Notes: generated by a model from the letters alone, not told the origin. A DNA stretch of 40,602 nt from an uncultured Bacteroidota bacterium (GCA_903933805.1 CAIZLM010000054.1:1-40602), one strand, 5' to 3'; shown: positions 16,699 to 24,887, numbered from the stretch's first letter. Numbers and translations are program-made.

Positions 16699-17202
16699 AT
16701 GCCAATTTTTGACGAAAATACAGCACAACACAGCAATTTTTTTGGTGGTCTTGGTGTTACCGAGGCCATGAAACGCAACTGGATGTCAATTTCCAAGTGG
16801 GCGCTGTTCTTCTCGATACTGGGTTTTATTTACGTGGGATTGTCTGTTTTGATGTTGGGTTCTATCGGCACGATATTTCAGATGGTGACGGCCATGGGCG
16901 ATGAAAACCAGATTTTTGCCACCATTGCGCCATATTTGACTTATATCACGGCAGTGTCAGGAGGTGTATTGGTGGGTTGGTTTTTCATCAACATGTATCA
17001 CCTCAATTTTGCGACCCAAATACAGCGTGCTGTAAAAAATACTGACCAACGCGCTTTTGAAAGTGCGTGGAAAAGCCTGCGCAACCATTTCCGTGTGTAC
17101 GGAATATTGACTTGTATTTTGATCCTTTTATACTTGATTGTTTTTGTGGTTGTTGTAAAGACAGCGACGGCATCAAGCGAGTTGTCTTCTCCGATGTATT
17201 GA
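16699..17202 (+). CDS. DUF5362-like membrane protein (second of two)
   Basis: A 167-residue paralogue of the preceding gene with the same layout. There is a hydrophilic start (MPIFDENTAQHSNFFGGLGV), a conserved MKRNWMSISKWALFFSILGF helix, and a second helix around residue 80-95. Then comes the signature amphipathic segment NFATQIQRAVKNTDQRAFES followed by AWKSLRNHFRVYGIL, and a final helix. The alignment of (Y/N)-x-QIxxAx-DxxxxxxAxxxLxxxxRxxGIL between the two proteins makes tandem duplication likely. Function unknown; localisation in the cytoplasmic membrane is inferred. Confidence 0.72.
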   Translation: MPIFDENTAQHSNFFGGLGVTEAMKRNWMSISKWALFFSILGFIYVGLSVLMLGSIGTIFQMVTAMGDENQIFATIAPYLTYITAVSGGVLVGWFFINMYHLNFATQIQRAVKNTDQRAFESAWKSLRNHFRVYGILTCILILLYLIVFVVVVKTATASSELSSPMY

Positions 17203-17215
17203 GCCATCCCCAGAT

Positions 17216-17269
17216 GTAACTACTTAGGCTTAGCCTCTATTGTCTCAGGCGGACCGCCTAAGTAGTTAC
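17216..17269 (-). repeat. Dispersed palindrome, copy 4 (reduced form, 54 bp)
   Basis: Arms GTAACTACTTAGGC and GCCTAAGTAGTTAC are perfect complements over 14 bases, although both differ from the common GTAACTGGTTAG at the same two positions. The core keeps only TTGTCTCAG of the right-hand arm type; the left interior is deleted. It sits between the convergent second DUF5362 gene and ettA and could terminate both. Confidence 0.78.
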
Positions 17270-17304
17270 CGGGAGATTTACAGCCATTTGGCTGGTATGG
17301 GACA

Positions 17305-18972
17305 TTACATGATATGCTTCACTTTGGGTCTGTGGGGCGTGATATCCCCATATTTAGCTTTTTTAGCGTCCTCGTACTCGGTGAATCCCCCTTCAAAGAA
17401 TACGACCTGTGCGTCGTCTTCGAAAGCAAGAATGTGGGTTGCAAGGCGGTCGAGAAACCAGCGATCGTGGCTTATAAGCAGCACACATCCGGCAAAATTA
17501 TCGAGTGCATCTTCGAGTGCACGTAAGGTATTGACGTCAATATCATTGGTCGGTTCGTCCAGTAGCAGTACGTTTCCGCCTTCTTTCAGGGTCATGGCCA
17601 AGTGAACCCTGTTGCGTTCACCACCGGAGCACACGCCTAGTTTTTTCTGCTGATCGGAGCCCATAAAATTGAACCGTGACAAATAAGCGCGGGCATTTAC
17701 AGAGGCGTTGCCCACCTGAATAAGGTCGTTGCCTTCTGAAACAATTTCGTAAATTGTTTTTTCTGGCAGCAGCCCTTCATGGCTTTGATCTACATAACTG
17801 ATTTGGACGGTTTCGCCGATTGTGACGGTTCCGGCGTCGGCTTTTTCCCTTTCTGTGAGTATTTTAAACAGCGTTGATTTGCCAGCGCCATTGGGTCCTA
17901 TGATGCCGACGATTGCATTTTTTGGAATACTAAAGGTCACATTTTCAAACAGTACCCGGTCGCCAAACGATTTTGTAAGCCCATTGATATCGATTACTTG
18001 GTCACCAAGCCTGGTGCCGTTGGGGATCCACAATTCTAATTTGGCTTCTTTTTCGCGACTTTCCTCGCCGGCCATTTTTTCATAGGCATTCAAACGGGCT
18101 TTACCCTTGGCTTGTCTGCCTTTGGCGCCCAATCGCACCCAATCCAACTCGCGTTCGAGTTGTTTGCGTCGTTTGTCTTCTGATTTTTCTTCTTGAGCGA
18201 GGCGCTTGGCTTTTTGCTCAAGCCAGGTAGAGTAGTTGCCCTGCCACGGAATACCTTCGCCGCGATCAAGTTCAAGGATCCAGCCTGCGACGTTGTCGAG
18301 GAAATACCGGTCGTGGGTGACGGCAATGACAGTTCCTGGGAAATTCTGCAAATATTGTTCCAGCCATTGAACCGATTCCGCATCAAGGTGGTTGGTCGGC
18401 TCGTCTAGCAGTAGAATATCAGGTTGTGAGAGCAACAACCTGGCCAGCGCAACACGGCGGCGCTCACCACCGGAGCAGATGTTAATGGGGCGATTGTCTT
18501 CCGGGCATCTTAAAGCATCCATAAAGACTTCGAGGCGGTGGTCAAGTTCCCAGCCACCGAGGTGCTCAATTTGCTCCAACACTTCTCCCTGACGGTCAAT
18601 GAGTTTCATCATTTCATCGTCGTCGGTGACCACGCCTAATTTTTCACCGATATCTTCATTTTCCTGGAGGAGGTCCACAATAGGCTGTACCGCCTCTTCT
18701 ACGATTTGGCGGACCGTTTTGGTCTCGTCCATTTGTGGCTCTTGTGCCAGGTATCCGATTTTGAATTGCTTTTCAAATTCGATTTTGCCTTCATAGTTCT
18801 GGTCAAGGCCAGCGATGATTTTCAGCAGGGTTGATTTTCCGGATCCATTCAAACCCAGTACGCCAATTTTGGCGCCGTAATAAAAAGACAGCCAGATGTT
18901 CTTCAGCACCTGCTTACTAGGCGGGAATGTTTTATTCACGCCAGACATGGAGAAGATTATTTTTTCAGACAT
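17305..18972 (-). CDS. ettA: Energy-dependent translational throttle protein EttA (ABC-F ATPase)
   Basis: A 555-residue ABC-F protein. EttA binds the ribosomal E site and gates the first peptide bond according to the ATP/ADP ratio. Domain 1 has Walker A GLNGSGKST (about residues 41-49), signature CSGGERRRVALARLL and Walker B LLLDEPTNHLD. The linker follows (about 245-310, with the basic RRKQLERELDWVR, then LGAKGRQAKGKARLNAYEKM). Domain 2 has GPNGAGKST, CSGGERNRVHLAMTL and LLLDEPTNDID. Length and the LNAYEKM-type linker match EttA rather than other ABC-F members. The start MSEKIIFSMSGVNKTFPPSK is typical. Cytosolic and probably monocistronic, since palindrome copies lie on both sides. Confidence 0.95.
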   Translation of the reverse strand: MSEKIIFSMSGVNKTFPPSKQVLKNIWLSFYYGAKIGVLGLNGSGKSTLLKIIAGLDQNYEGKIEFEKQFKIGYLAQEPQMDETKTVRQIVEEAVQPIVDLLQENEDIGEKLGVVTDDDEMMKLIDRQGEVLEQIEHLGGWELDHRLEVFMDALRCPEDNRPINICSGGERRRVALARLLLSQPDILLLDEPTNHLDAESVQWLEQYLQNFPGTVIAVTHDRYFLDNVAGWILELDRGEGIPWQGNYSTWLEQKAKRLAQEEKSEDKRRKQLERELDWVRLGAKGRQAKGKARLNAYEKMAGEESREKEAKLELWIPNGTRLGDQVIDINGLTKSFGDRVLFENVTFSIPKNAIVGIIGPNGAGKSTLFKILTEREKADAGTVTIGETVQISYVDQSHEGLLPEKTIYEIVSEGNDLIQVGNASVNARAYLSRFNFMGSDQQKKLGVCSGGERNRVHLAMTLKEGGNVLLLDEPTNDIDVNTLRALEDALDNFAGCVLLISHDRWFLDRLATHILAFEDDAQVVFFEGGFTEYEDAKKAKYGDITPHRPKVKHIM

Positions 18973-18987
18973 AATGTTTAAATTGAT

Positions 18988-19148
18988 ATAACTGGTTAAG
19001 TGGTCGCGTCTGAGACAATAAAGAGGCTATTTTTTCCAGACAAAGCGGTTTTTTGCAGGCCCAAGCAGCTCAATAATCAAAAAACCTGCGAAGTATAGCG
19101 AAAAATGCGTCTTTTTGGGCCAGACAGCGTGCTACCTAAGTTTTTTAC
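18988..19148 (+). repeat. Dispersed palindrome, copy 5 (long form, 161 bp)
   Basis: The left arm is ATAACTGGTTAAGTGGTCGC followed by GTCTGAGACAA; the right arm complement reads GTAAAAAACTTAGGTAGC, then ACGCTGTCTGGCCC. The core carries the long-form block in the opposite orientation to copies 8 and 9: CCAGACAAAGCGGTTTTTTG, then ATCAAAAAACCTGCGAAG. It lies upstream of ettA and downstream of nothing closer than the DUF423 gene end at 19257. Confidence 0.75.
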
Positions 19149-19256
19149 AATTGATGAATGTTGGGCTTGATGGAGGCTGGCATAACCTAGGTTTTGTTTA
19201 TTTTGGAGTAAGCAAGACCAAAGGTCGTAAAAAGGATGAAAAGCCTTTAAAAAACA

Positions 19257-19640
19257 TCACTGCTTTGCGCTGGCGAATAATAAAATCCAGCCTGACAGAA
19301 AAAAGAGTCCACCAATCGGTGTCACAGGACCAGCCCAATAAACGTTGAATGGCAGTAAATCGCGGCAAGCAAGCAAGTAAAGTGAGCCTGAGAAGCCGAT
19401 GATTCCTGCCAAAAAAAACCAACCGGCCCTTGGAAGCCACTTGTTATTGGGATTTTTTCCCACCAACAAACCCACTGCCAGCAACGCAAATGCGTGGTAA
19501 AATTGGTATTGAACGCCTTTTTCAAAAATACTGATTTGGTATTCATTGAGTAATGGCTTGAGTCCATGCGCGCCGAATGCTCCAATGGCCACCGCCAATG
19601 CTCCAACCATCGCTGCTATTCTAATGAATTTTTCGGCCAT
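19257..19640 (-). CDS. DUF423 family membrane protein
   Basis: A 127-residue membrane protein with four hydrophobic helices. The family signature is plain: an N-terminal helix with GALAVAIGAFGAHGLKPLL, then FEKGVQYQFYHAFALLAVGL, IGFSGSLYLLA, and the final GPVTPIGGLFFLSGWILLFA. DUF423 proteins are widespread small cytoplasmic-membrane proteins of unknown function; length is normal. The gene stands alone between two palindrome copies. A TATTTTTG box (complement of 19703-19710) lies about 62 bp upstream, but I did not find a convincing -33 partner. Confidence 0.9.
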   Translation of the reverse strand: MAEKFIRIAAMVGALAVAIGAFGAHGLKPLLNEYQISIFEKGVQYQFYHAFALLAVGLLVGKNPNNKWLPRAGWFFLAGIIGFSGSLYLLACRDLLPFNVYWAGPVTPIGGLFFLSGWILLFASAKQ

Positions 19641-19799
19641 ATCGTTTTTGTTGATTTAATTACCAAGAAAAGGTGCCTGTTTTTGAGTCGTTTTACCGCA
19701 GGCAAAAATACAACGTTGTATATAGTGCATGTTGGAAATTTCGTCGCGGCGTCAAAAAGAGAAACATTTTTTCTAATTATCGCCTTTTTTTAGTCATTC

Positions 19800-19878
19800 G
19801 TAACTGGTTAGCCTGGTCGCATCTGAGACAAAAAAATAGGCCTTTTTGGGCCAGACAGCGCGCCACCTAACCAGTTAC
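19800..19878 (+). repeat. Dispersed palindrome, copy 6 (short form, 79 bp)
   Basis: The cleanest copy: GTAACTGGTTAG on the left and its exact complement CTAACCAGTTAC on the right. The left interior is GGTCGCATCTGAGACAAAAA and the right interior TTTTTGGGCCAGACAGCGCG. It lies between the prenyltransferase gene end (19936) and the DUF423 gene start. Confidence 0.88.
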
Positions 19879-19935
19879 AAAAAGACATTATAACATCTCG
19901 TTGATTACCACCGGCCAGAAATTTCCAACATGCTT

Positions 19936-20838
19936 TTATCCGTGGGACGACAAAAGGTTCAACCATTTTTTTGCGTACAACAACCACACAAAACAACCAA
20001 TCCAACCCATCAGCACCACTTGTAAAAATCGATCTCGAAGCAAGGCGCGGGTGGGAGACTCTGTTTTGTTGAATACGAGCGTTAGCTGCAAGTACCGCAG
20101 AATACCAACAATCACAAAAAAAGCGGTGTAGAATATTTTATCGCTGCCGATGCGTTCGGCAACTTCAGGAGAGAAACAATACATCAGGTAAGCCACCACA
20201 GACACTGTCGAGCAGACAACCATCGCCATGTCGAGGAAGGGGAGGTTGTAACCTTCCAAAGCTTTTCGGAAGTTGTTTTCACCCATCGCGATGATGTATT
20301 CGCCCCGGCGCTTGGCCAGTCCAAGGACCAAGGCCAGCAAAAACGTGAGTACGATCAACCATTGTGATACGACTACCCCAGTTACAATGCCACCCGCTAA
20401 TACCCTGAATAAAAAACCCAAACCAATAAGGGAAACATCAATGAGCGCCAAGTGCTTCAGGGAAAATGAATAAGCAACATTGACAAGAAAGTACGAAACA
20501 CTGTAGAACAACATCTCCGGGCCCAATAAACCGGAGGTTAGTAAACCCATGGAAAGTAAAACAGCCAGAATAACACGCGCTTGTGGTGGCCTGATGGAAC
20601 CAGAAGCGATGGGTCGGCGGCACTTGTCCGGGTGGTTACGGTCTTGGGGTGCATCCACAAGGTCGTTGAGTACATAGACGGCAGATGCCATCAAACAGAA
20701 ACCGAAAAACCCCCAAAAGGCTCTTTCCAGAATCTCCAATTCAAACAAATGTCCTGCAAAAAAAGCCGGAATGAAAATGAATAAATTTTTCACCCAGTGC
20801 TCTACCCGTAACAATACCAGTATGTTTCGCACATTCAT
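19936..20838 (-). CDS. UbiA superfamily prenyltransferase, decaprenyl-phosphate phosphoribosyltransferase-like
   Basis: A 300-residue polytopic protein of the UbiA superfamily with about nine helices. The active-site block VYVLNDLVDAPQDRNHPDKC followed by RRPIASG fits the NDxxDxxxDRxHPxKxxRP pattern of 5-phosphoribosyl-1-pyrophosphate:decaprenyl-phosphate transferase (mycobacterial Rv3806c type) better than quinone-pathway UbiA. The opening LLRVEHWVKNLFIFIPAFFA is also typical of that branch. Such enzymes make polyprenyl-phosphate-linked pentose donors for envelope glycans. Its ATG overlaps the stop of the upstream outer-membrane-protein gene by four bases (ATGA at 20835-20838), implying translational coupling. 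The product and glycan are unknown. Confidence 0.88.
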   Translation of the reverse strand: MNVRNILVLLRVEHWVKNLFIFIPAFFAGHLFELEILERAFWGFFGFCLMASAVYVLNDLVDAPQDRNHPDKCRRPIASGSIRPPQARVILAVLLSMGLLTSGLLGPEMLFYSVSYFLVNVAYSFSLKHLALIDVSLIGLGFLFRVLAGGIVTGVVVSQWLIVLTFLLALVLGLAKRRGEYIIAMGENNFRKALEGYNLPFLDMAMVVCSTVSVVAYLMYCFSPEVAERIGSDKIFYTAFFVIVGILRYLQLTLVFNKTESPTRALLRDRFLQVVLMGWIGCFVWLLYAKKWLNLLSSHG

Positions 20839-21455
20839 AAGGCCTGCGTACGGGGACTTTTACTTGGTTTCTGTTGGTGGTATTTTCCCCATGAAAAACC
20901 GAATTTAAAGGTTGCTTGCCCAAACCATCCACTCAGGTCGTCGTTCCGCAGGTCATCAATGGCGGTATCTGAAACAAATCGGTAACCGCCATCAATACCG
21001 AAGTGAAACCAACGAAAAATATTGATTTCCACGCCCAACGTTGGTTGCATGACCAAAATATGATCGTTTTCACTGCCTAGGGTTACGCGCCCGCGACCAA
21101 TTTCAAATCCGGCCTGAGGATGTATCGACCTGAAGTTCTGCACACCGTATTGCAGCAAGAAAGGACGCCATTTTATGTTCAGTTGCTTGTTTGGGTCGGA
21201 ATTCCAATTAAATTCATCCACCAAGGTGTAATTTCCAAAGCCAACCAGCAATGATTTCCCAAACTCCAGACCAAAAAAACCGCCATTGATATAGCTTTTC
21301 TTGTTTCCCAGTTGGGTTATTTGATGTTTATAGCCCCCCCAGATACCTGAAAATCCCATTCCCCTGCTACCAACAACGGTCTCCTCCTTCTGCGCGAGCG
21401 CAGGAACTGTCAATAACAAGGCGATAGCTACTAAAATGCATTGGGTTTGCTTCAT
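20835..21455 (-). CDS. Small outer-membrane beta-barrel-like protein, function unknown
   Basis: The 206-residue reading starts at the ATG at 21455, which opens a signal peptide (MKQTQCILVAIALLLTVPAL, then AQ). The frame extends to 21551, but that part would run through a palindrome copy. The mature protein has alternating aromatic/glycine strands (GFSGIWGGYKHQ, GGFFGLEFGKSLLVGFGNY, FRWFHFGIDGGYRFV) and a late strand with ATFKFGFSWG, suggesting an 8-stranded barrel. The basic tail (QQKPSKSPRTQAL) is unusual for a barrel. I do not recognise a named family. It precedes and overlaps the prenyltransferase gene by 4 bp. Confidence 0.7.
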   Translation of the reverse strand: MKQTQCILVAIALLLTVPALAQKEETVVGSRGMGFSGIWGGYKHQITQLGNKKSYINGGFFGLEFGKSLLVGFGNYTLVDEFNWNSDPNKQLNIKWRPFLLQYGVQNFRSIHPQAGFEIGRGRVTLGSENDHILVMQPTLGVEINIFRWFHFGIDGGYRFVSDTAIDDLRNDDLSGWFGQATFKFGFSWGKYHQQKPSKSPRTQAL

Positions 21456-21484
21456 GATGTGATTGCAGTGTTTAAGAATATTGT

Positions 21485-21558
21485 GCAACCAGTTGGTCGC
21501 GTTGTTTAGACGAGAAAAGGGCCTTTTTGTCTCTGACGCGACCACACTCACCAGTTAC
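21485..21558. repeat. Dispersed palindrome, copy 7 (short form, degenerate)
   Basis: Right arm complement GTAACTGGTGAGTGTGGTCG, then CGTCAGAGACAAAAAGG; left side CAACCAGTTGGTCGCGTTG. Unlike other copies both arms look like the GGTCGCG type, so orientation is not assignable. It lies 1 bp from the 3' end of the T9SS cargo gene and 29 bp before the barrel-like gene start. Confidence 0.6.
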
Positions 21559-21559
21559 A

Positions 21560-22714
21560 TTACGGTTTAAGTACGACCAATCGTTTTGTCCCAACGATAT
21601 TGCCTTTTTTATCAGAGAGACTGTATAGATAGGTGCCTTTTTTGAAGTTATCAAGTTCGACACGTATAGATCTGTTGCCTGCAAGTTGATAATTTTCTTT
21701 CCAAACGACTTTTCCGATGATGTTGAAAATCTTGAGCGTGTATTCCTCTTGAGGAAGATTGGTGCAATCAAATCGAACCCAATCTACTGCCGGATTGGGA
21801 AACGCTGAAATCGTTGCCGTACCGGGTACTGCTACTTCAGGCGCGGCAGATGATGTTTGGTTGTTTTTAAAGCGAACAGTGACCACGCTGCTGAGGTCAG
21901 GTGTCATGGTAGCTACCGCAATTTCTTCTTTTTCGGTACCGCTGTAAAAACGGTACGTGATGGTGGTGTCCGTTCCGAGGAAAGAACCAAAACCGCCGCC
22001 GCCGCCGCCACCTAGAAACTGGCTTAAGTCAATCCATCCGAGGGGAAACGGTGAGGAAATGTGTGCGTCTAAATTGGTGGTGGTGTACTCCGTGCGTTTC
22101 ATGCGCAACACGGGATATGACCCACCGGGAATGGCACAATTGCCCCAGCCATCAACAATTTCGAGCCGTTCTGTGCTAATTCGAACGCGAATAGAGTCTG
22201 GTAGGATGGGCAATCCCGCCAATAATGTATCTGGAAGTTGTGCGGTAGAAAAAGGAAGCGACAGATTGGTTGATTGCTGGTTGATGTCAAAAAAATTGAG
22301 TGGCGACTTACGTTCTGTATAAGCCGGGCTGAATTTAGCCAATACATTCACGCCAAAGCCGGTTGGGTCACCACCAGCGTAACCCAATACTTCTAGCTTG
22401 TTGTTGGTAACATTGAAATATGTTTCACCGGTAGCGCCGTCCAAAACCAGTTCAGCACCCGCAAAATTCTGAAAACTCATGCCCGCATTGCCGGGTAAAT
22501 ACCGAAATGCGTCTGTGTTGTCAACGACGAGTCCTGTGAAATTCCAGGTTTGATTGCCGCCAGGAGGAGTAGCAGGATTCACGCCAACCGGACTTTCATC
22601 GTAGGCAAAAAGAAGTGTATCGCCCGCCACTGGGAATGTGGCGCTCGTAACCGTGATTTGGGCAGTAGCGCCGAGACATAGGGCGGAGAAGGCTGCAAGT
22701 AGCATTCTTTTCAT
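21560..22714 (-). CDS. Secreted protein with T9SS type A sorting domain
   Basis: A 384-residue secreted protein. Signal peptide (about 1-18, ending LCLGATA). A beta-rich central region of unknown function follows, with GDTLLFAYDESPVGVNPATP and a Gly-rich loop (FLGGGGGGGFGSFLG) near residue 240. The C-terminal about 80 residues form a typical type IX secretion domain: ISAFPNPAVDWVRFDC, YTLKIFNIIGKVVW, and YLYSLSDKKGNIVGTKRLVV ending LKP. Such domains direct export across the outer membrane and surface attachment through the Por/T9SS machinery. The N-terminal opening (TVTSATFPVAGDTLLF) is common in Bacteroidota secreted proteins but does not point to an enzyme activity. Confidence 0.9.
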   Translation of the reverse strand: MKRMLLAAFSALCLGATAQITVTSATFPVAGDTLLFAYDESPVGVNPATPPGGNQTWNFTGLVVDNTDAFRYLPGNAGMSFQNFAGAELVLDGATGETYFNVTNNKLEVLGYAGGDPTGFGVNVLAKFSPAYTERKSPLNFFDINQQSTNLSLPFSTAQLPDTLLAGLPILPDSIRVRISTERLEIVDGWGNCAIPGGSYPVLRMKRTEYTTTNLDAHISSPFPLGWIDLSQFLGGGGGGGFGSFLGTDTTITYRFYSGTEKEEIAVATMTPDLSSVVTVRFKNNQTSSAAPEVAVPGTATISAFPNPAVDWVRFDCTNLPQEEYTLKIFNIIGKVVWKENYQLAGNRSIRVELDNFKKGTYLYSLSDKKGNIVGTKRLVVLKP

Positions 22715-23084
22715 TGAATTGGGTTGCGGTTTGAAAATCAGAAATTCTTATGACGTTTATTTGTAACTGGTTACGTGGTACGTGTTTTCGGCCAAAAAGG
22801 TCCATTTTTTGCCAAACTGAAAAGGGTTTTTTGACTGTAGCGCTGCTACTGATCTCAAAAACCTCCTTCGTCTGGCAAAAAATGGCCACTTTTTTGTCTT
22901 AGACTCGACCATCTAACCAGTTACTTTTAATTTTTGGAATTGGCCATTCCACCGGTCAATAAATTCAAAGGTACAATGTTGAATCAACAATTGAGAACAA
23001 AAAGTTTGTATTTGCAGCCGGCTGACATTCTACGGGTATGTATTTCGCCTTGTTTGTGGAATAATGCCTTTAATGCCGCACATG
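22715..23084. other. 370-bp intergenic region between the T9SS cargo gene and the ABC exporter gene
   Basis: No gene is supported here. It holds the long palindrome copy at 22763-22924 and a candidate promoter box (TACCTTTG on the minus strand, complement of 22966-22973) for the T9SS cargo gene. If that promoter is used, the transcript would read through the whole palindrome before the start codon, placing a long hairpin in the leader. A TTG at a standard distance from the box is not evident. Confidence 0.5.
22763..22924 (-). repeat. Dispersed palindrome, copy 8 (long form, 162 bp)
   Basis: Outer arms GTAACTGGTTACGTGG and CCATCTAACCAGTTAC. Nested inside are a second palindrome (TCCATTTTTTGCCA facing TGGCAAAAAATGGC), a third (AAGGGTTTTTTGA facing TCAAAAACCTCCTT) and a small central hairpin (GTAGC-GCT-GCTAC at 22837-22849). 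The right-hand half from TCTGGCAAAAAATGGCC onward resembles a complete short-form core. Confidence 0.85.
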
Positions 23085-24887
23085 TTACAACGCCTGCAAC
23101 TCAACCAGTCTCTGATAGATTCCCCCTTTTTCCATCAATGCAACATGGGTTCCGCGTTCCACCATGCTACCGCCTTCTAGGACAATAATTTCATCGGCAT
23201 GTTGAACGGTGCTCAGCCGGTGGGCGATAACGAGTGCGGTACGGTTTTGCAGCAGCCGCTCTAGGGCGACCTGTACCAGTTGTTCTGACTCTGAATCGAG
23301 TGCCGACGTTGCTTCGTCCAAAATTAAAATGGGAGGATTTTTCAGCAGTGCCCGCGCGATGGTGATTCTTTGCCGTTGTCCACCACTCAATTTGCCACCC
23401 CGATCGCCAATGTTGGTGTTGTAGCCATCGGGCAATAATTTGATGAAATCGTGTGCATTGGCTGCTTTTGCAGCTGCTTCAACCGTGTCCATGGTGGCGC
23501 CGTTACTCGAAAAGGCAATGTTATTGTACACGGTATCATTGAATAGGATGGCTTCCTGACTGACAATCCCCATCATTCCCCGAATATCTTGTAGCCGAAG
23601 GCTGCGGATATCTCGGCCATCGATTAAAATTTCTCCCTCCGTAACATCGTAAAAGCGTGGCATCAGATCGGCAATAGTACTTTTTCCTGCCCCCGACGCC
23701 CCAACCAGCGCCACCGTTTTCCCTTTTTGTAAAACAAAATTGACCTGATTCAAGGCAGGGCGATCGGCATTTTGGTATTGAAAAACAACATTCCGAAACT
23801 CAATTTTATCCTCAAACGTGTTGACGCTAACGGCGTTTTCACCATCGCGGATCAAGATGTCTGCATGGAGAACAGATTCGACGCGGTCCAAGGCACCCAG
23901 GCCTTTTCGGATGCTGTAGGAAGCCGCGGAAAGGTGTTTTGCAGGTTCAATGATGTTGTAAAACGCATACAGGAAGGTAATGAACGTTGCAGCTGATATT
24001 TGACCTGCAAACACTTGTTTCGCCCCAAACCAAAGCAACACGGAGACAGCCCCAATACCCAGAAACTCTGAAAGTGGAGAGGCCAGGTCACGTCGCCGGT
24101 AAAGTCCCGTCAAAGTATGCGAATAATTGTCGTTTTCACGGCCAAACCGGTTGCTCTGCCACGTTTCGGCGTTGAAAGCCTTGATGATCCTAAGTCCACC
24201 CAGTGTTTCTTCCAGCAAAGAACCGATCAACCCGAGTTGCTTTTGGGCTTCACCCGATTGGCGCTTGAGCGATCGTCCGACCCCGGCGATGATAAATCCT
24301 GAAAACAACATCAATCCAATCACAAAAAACAATAACCCTGGTGAGACAGAGATCATAAACAACAGGCTTCCGACAATCACAATTGGTTCGCGGGCGACGG
24401 CCTCTGTTGCGCCAACAATACTCCACTCAACCTCTTGGACATCTGCAGAGACACGGCTCATCAGGTCTCCTTTCCGCTCCTCCGAAAAATAGGAAAGTGG
24501 AAGATTCAGCGTTTTTTCGACCAGCTTTTGGCGCAAATCACGGACGATTCCGTTGCGCACCGGAGCCAGAAAATACAATGACAGGTATCTAAATAGGTTT
24601 TTCCCAAAAAAGGTGAGTACCAGAAAAAGACAAACGATGAGTAGGGCTTCTTCCCGTCCGTGTTGTTCGATCAGTTGCGCAAAAAAATTGTTTATTTTTT
24701 GTTCTAAACCCTGATAACCAGTGGTTTGAACCGATCTTTTCAGTTCTCCGGGATTGAACAGAATCTGTAAAAATGGCTGTAAAACAGGGATACTTACGAC
24801 CATGAAAATGGACATCAGTAGGTTGCAGATCACAGCCACGCCAATGAGCCGTTTGTAAGGCGCGTAATAAAGTAGAAGTCTTAACAT
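23085..24887 (-). CDS. MsbA-like ABC exporter (fused permease and ATPase)
   Basis: A 600-residue half-transporter that would work as a homodimer in the inner membrane. Six transmembrane helices occupy about residues 15-310. The ATPase domain follows (about 345-600): Walker A LVGASGAGKST, Q-loop MMGIVSQEAILF, signature KLSGGQRQRITIARALL, Walker B ILILDEATSALD and switch IAHRLSTVQHAD. Length and domain order match the MsbA/lipid-exporter and multidrug-exporter group. MsbA-type lipid A flipping is plausible but cannot be told from drug export by sequence inspection. There is no operon partner: palindrome copies lie on both sides. Confidence 0.9.
   Translation of the reverse strand: MLRLLLYYAPYKRLIGVAVICNLLMSIFMVVSIPVLQPFLQILFNPGELKRSVQTTGYQGLEQKINNFFAQLIEQHGREEALLIVCLFLVLTFFGKNLFRYLSLYFLAPVRNGIVRDLRQKLVEKTLNLPLSYFSEERKGDLMSRVSADVQEVEWSIVGATEAVAREPIVIVGSLLFMISVSPGLLFFVIGLMLFSGFIIAGVGRSLKRQSGEAQKQLGLIGSLLEETLGGLRIIKAFNAETWQSNRFGRENDNYSHTLTGLYRRRDLASPLSEFLGIGAVSVLLWFGAKQVFAGQISAATFITFLYAFYNIIEPAKHLSAASYSIRKGLGALDRVESVLHADILIRDGENAVSVNTFEDKIEFRNVVFQYQNADRPALNQVNFVLQKGKTVALVGASGAGKSTIADLMPRFYDVTEGEILIDGRDIRSLRLQDIRGMMGIVSQEAILFNDTVYNNIAFSSNGATMDTVEAAAKAANAHDFIKLLPDGYNTNIGDRGGKLSGGQRQRITIARALLKNPPILILDEATSALDSESEQLVQVALERLLQNRTALVIAHRLSTVQHADEIIVLEGGSMVERGTHVALMEKGGIYQRLVELQAL

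Noticed and set aside
17281-17294. CAGCC-ATTT-GGCTG hairpin after ettA as an intrinsic terminator
   Set aside because: Only five base pairs and no T run on either strand; the adjacent palindrome at 17216 is the stronger candidate.
19149-19256. A small gene between the long palindrome and the DUF423 gene
   Set aside because: The only open frame (plus strand, 77 codons from 19115) runs antisense into the DUF423 gene and has no recognisable feature.
22596-22889. 97-codon minus-strand frame across a palindrome and the start of the T9SS cargo gene
   Set aside because: It overlaps the signal peptide of the real gene in another frame and its sequence is dictated by the repeat.
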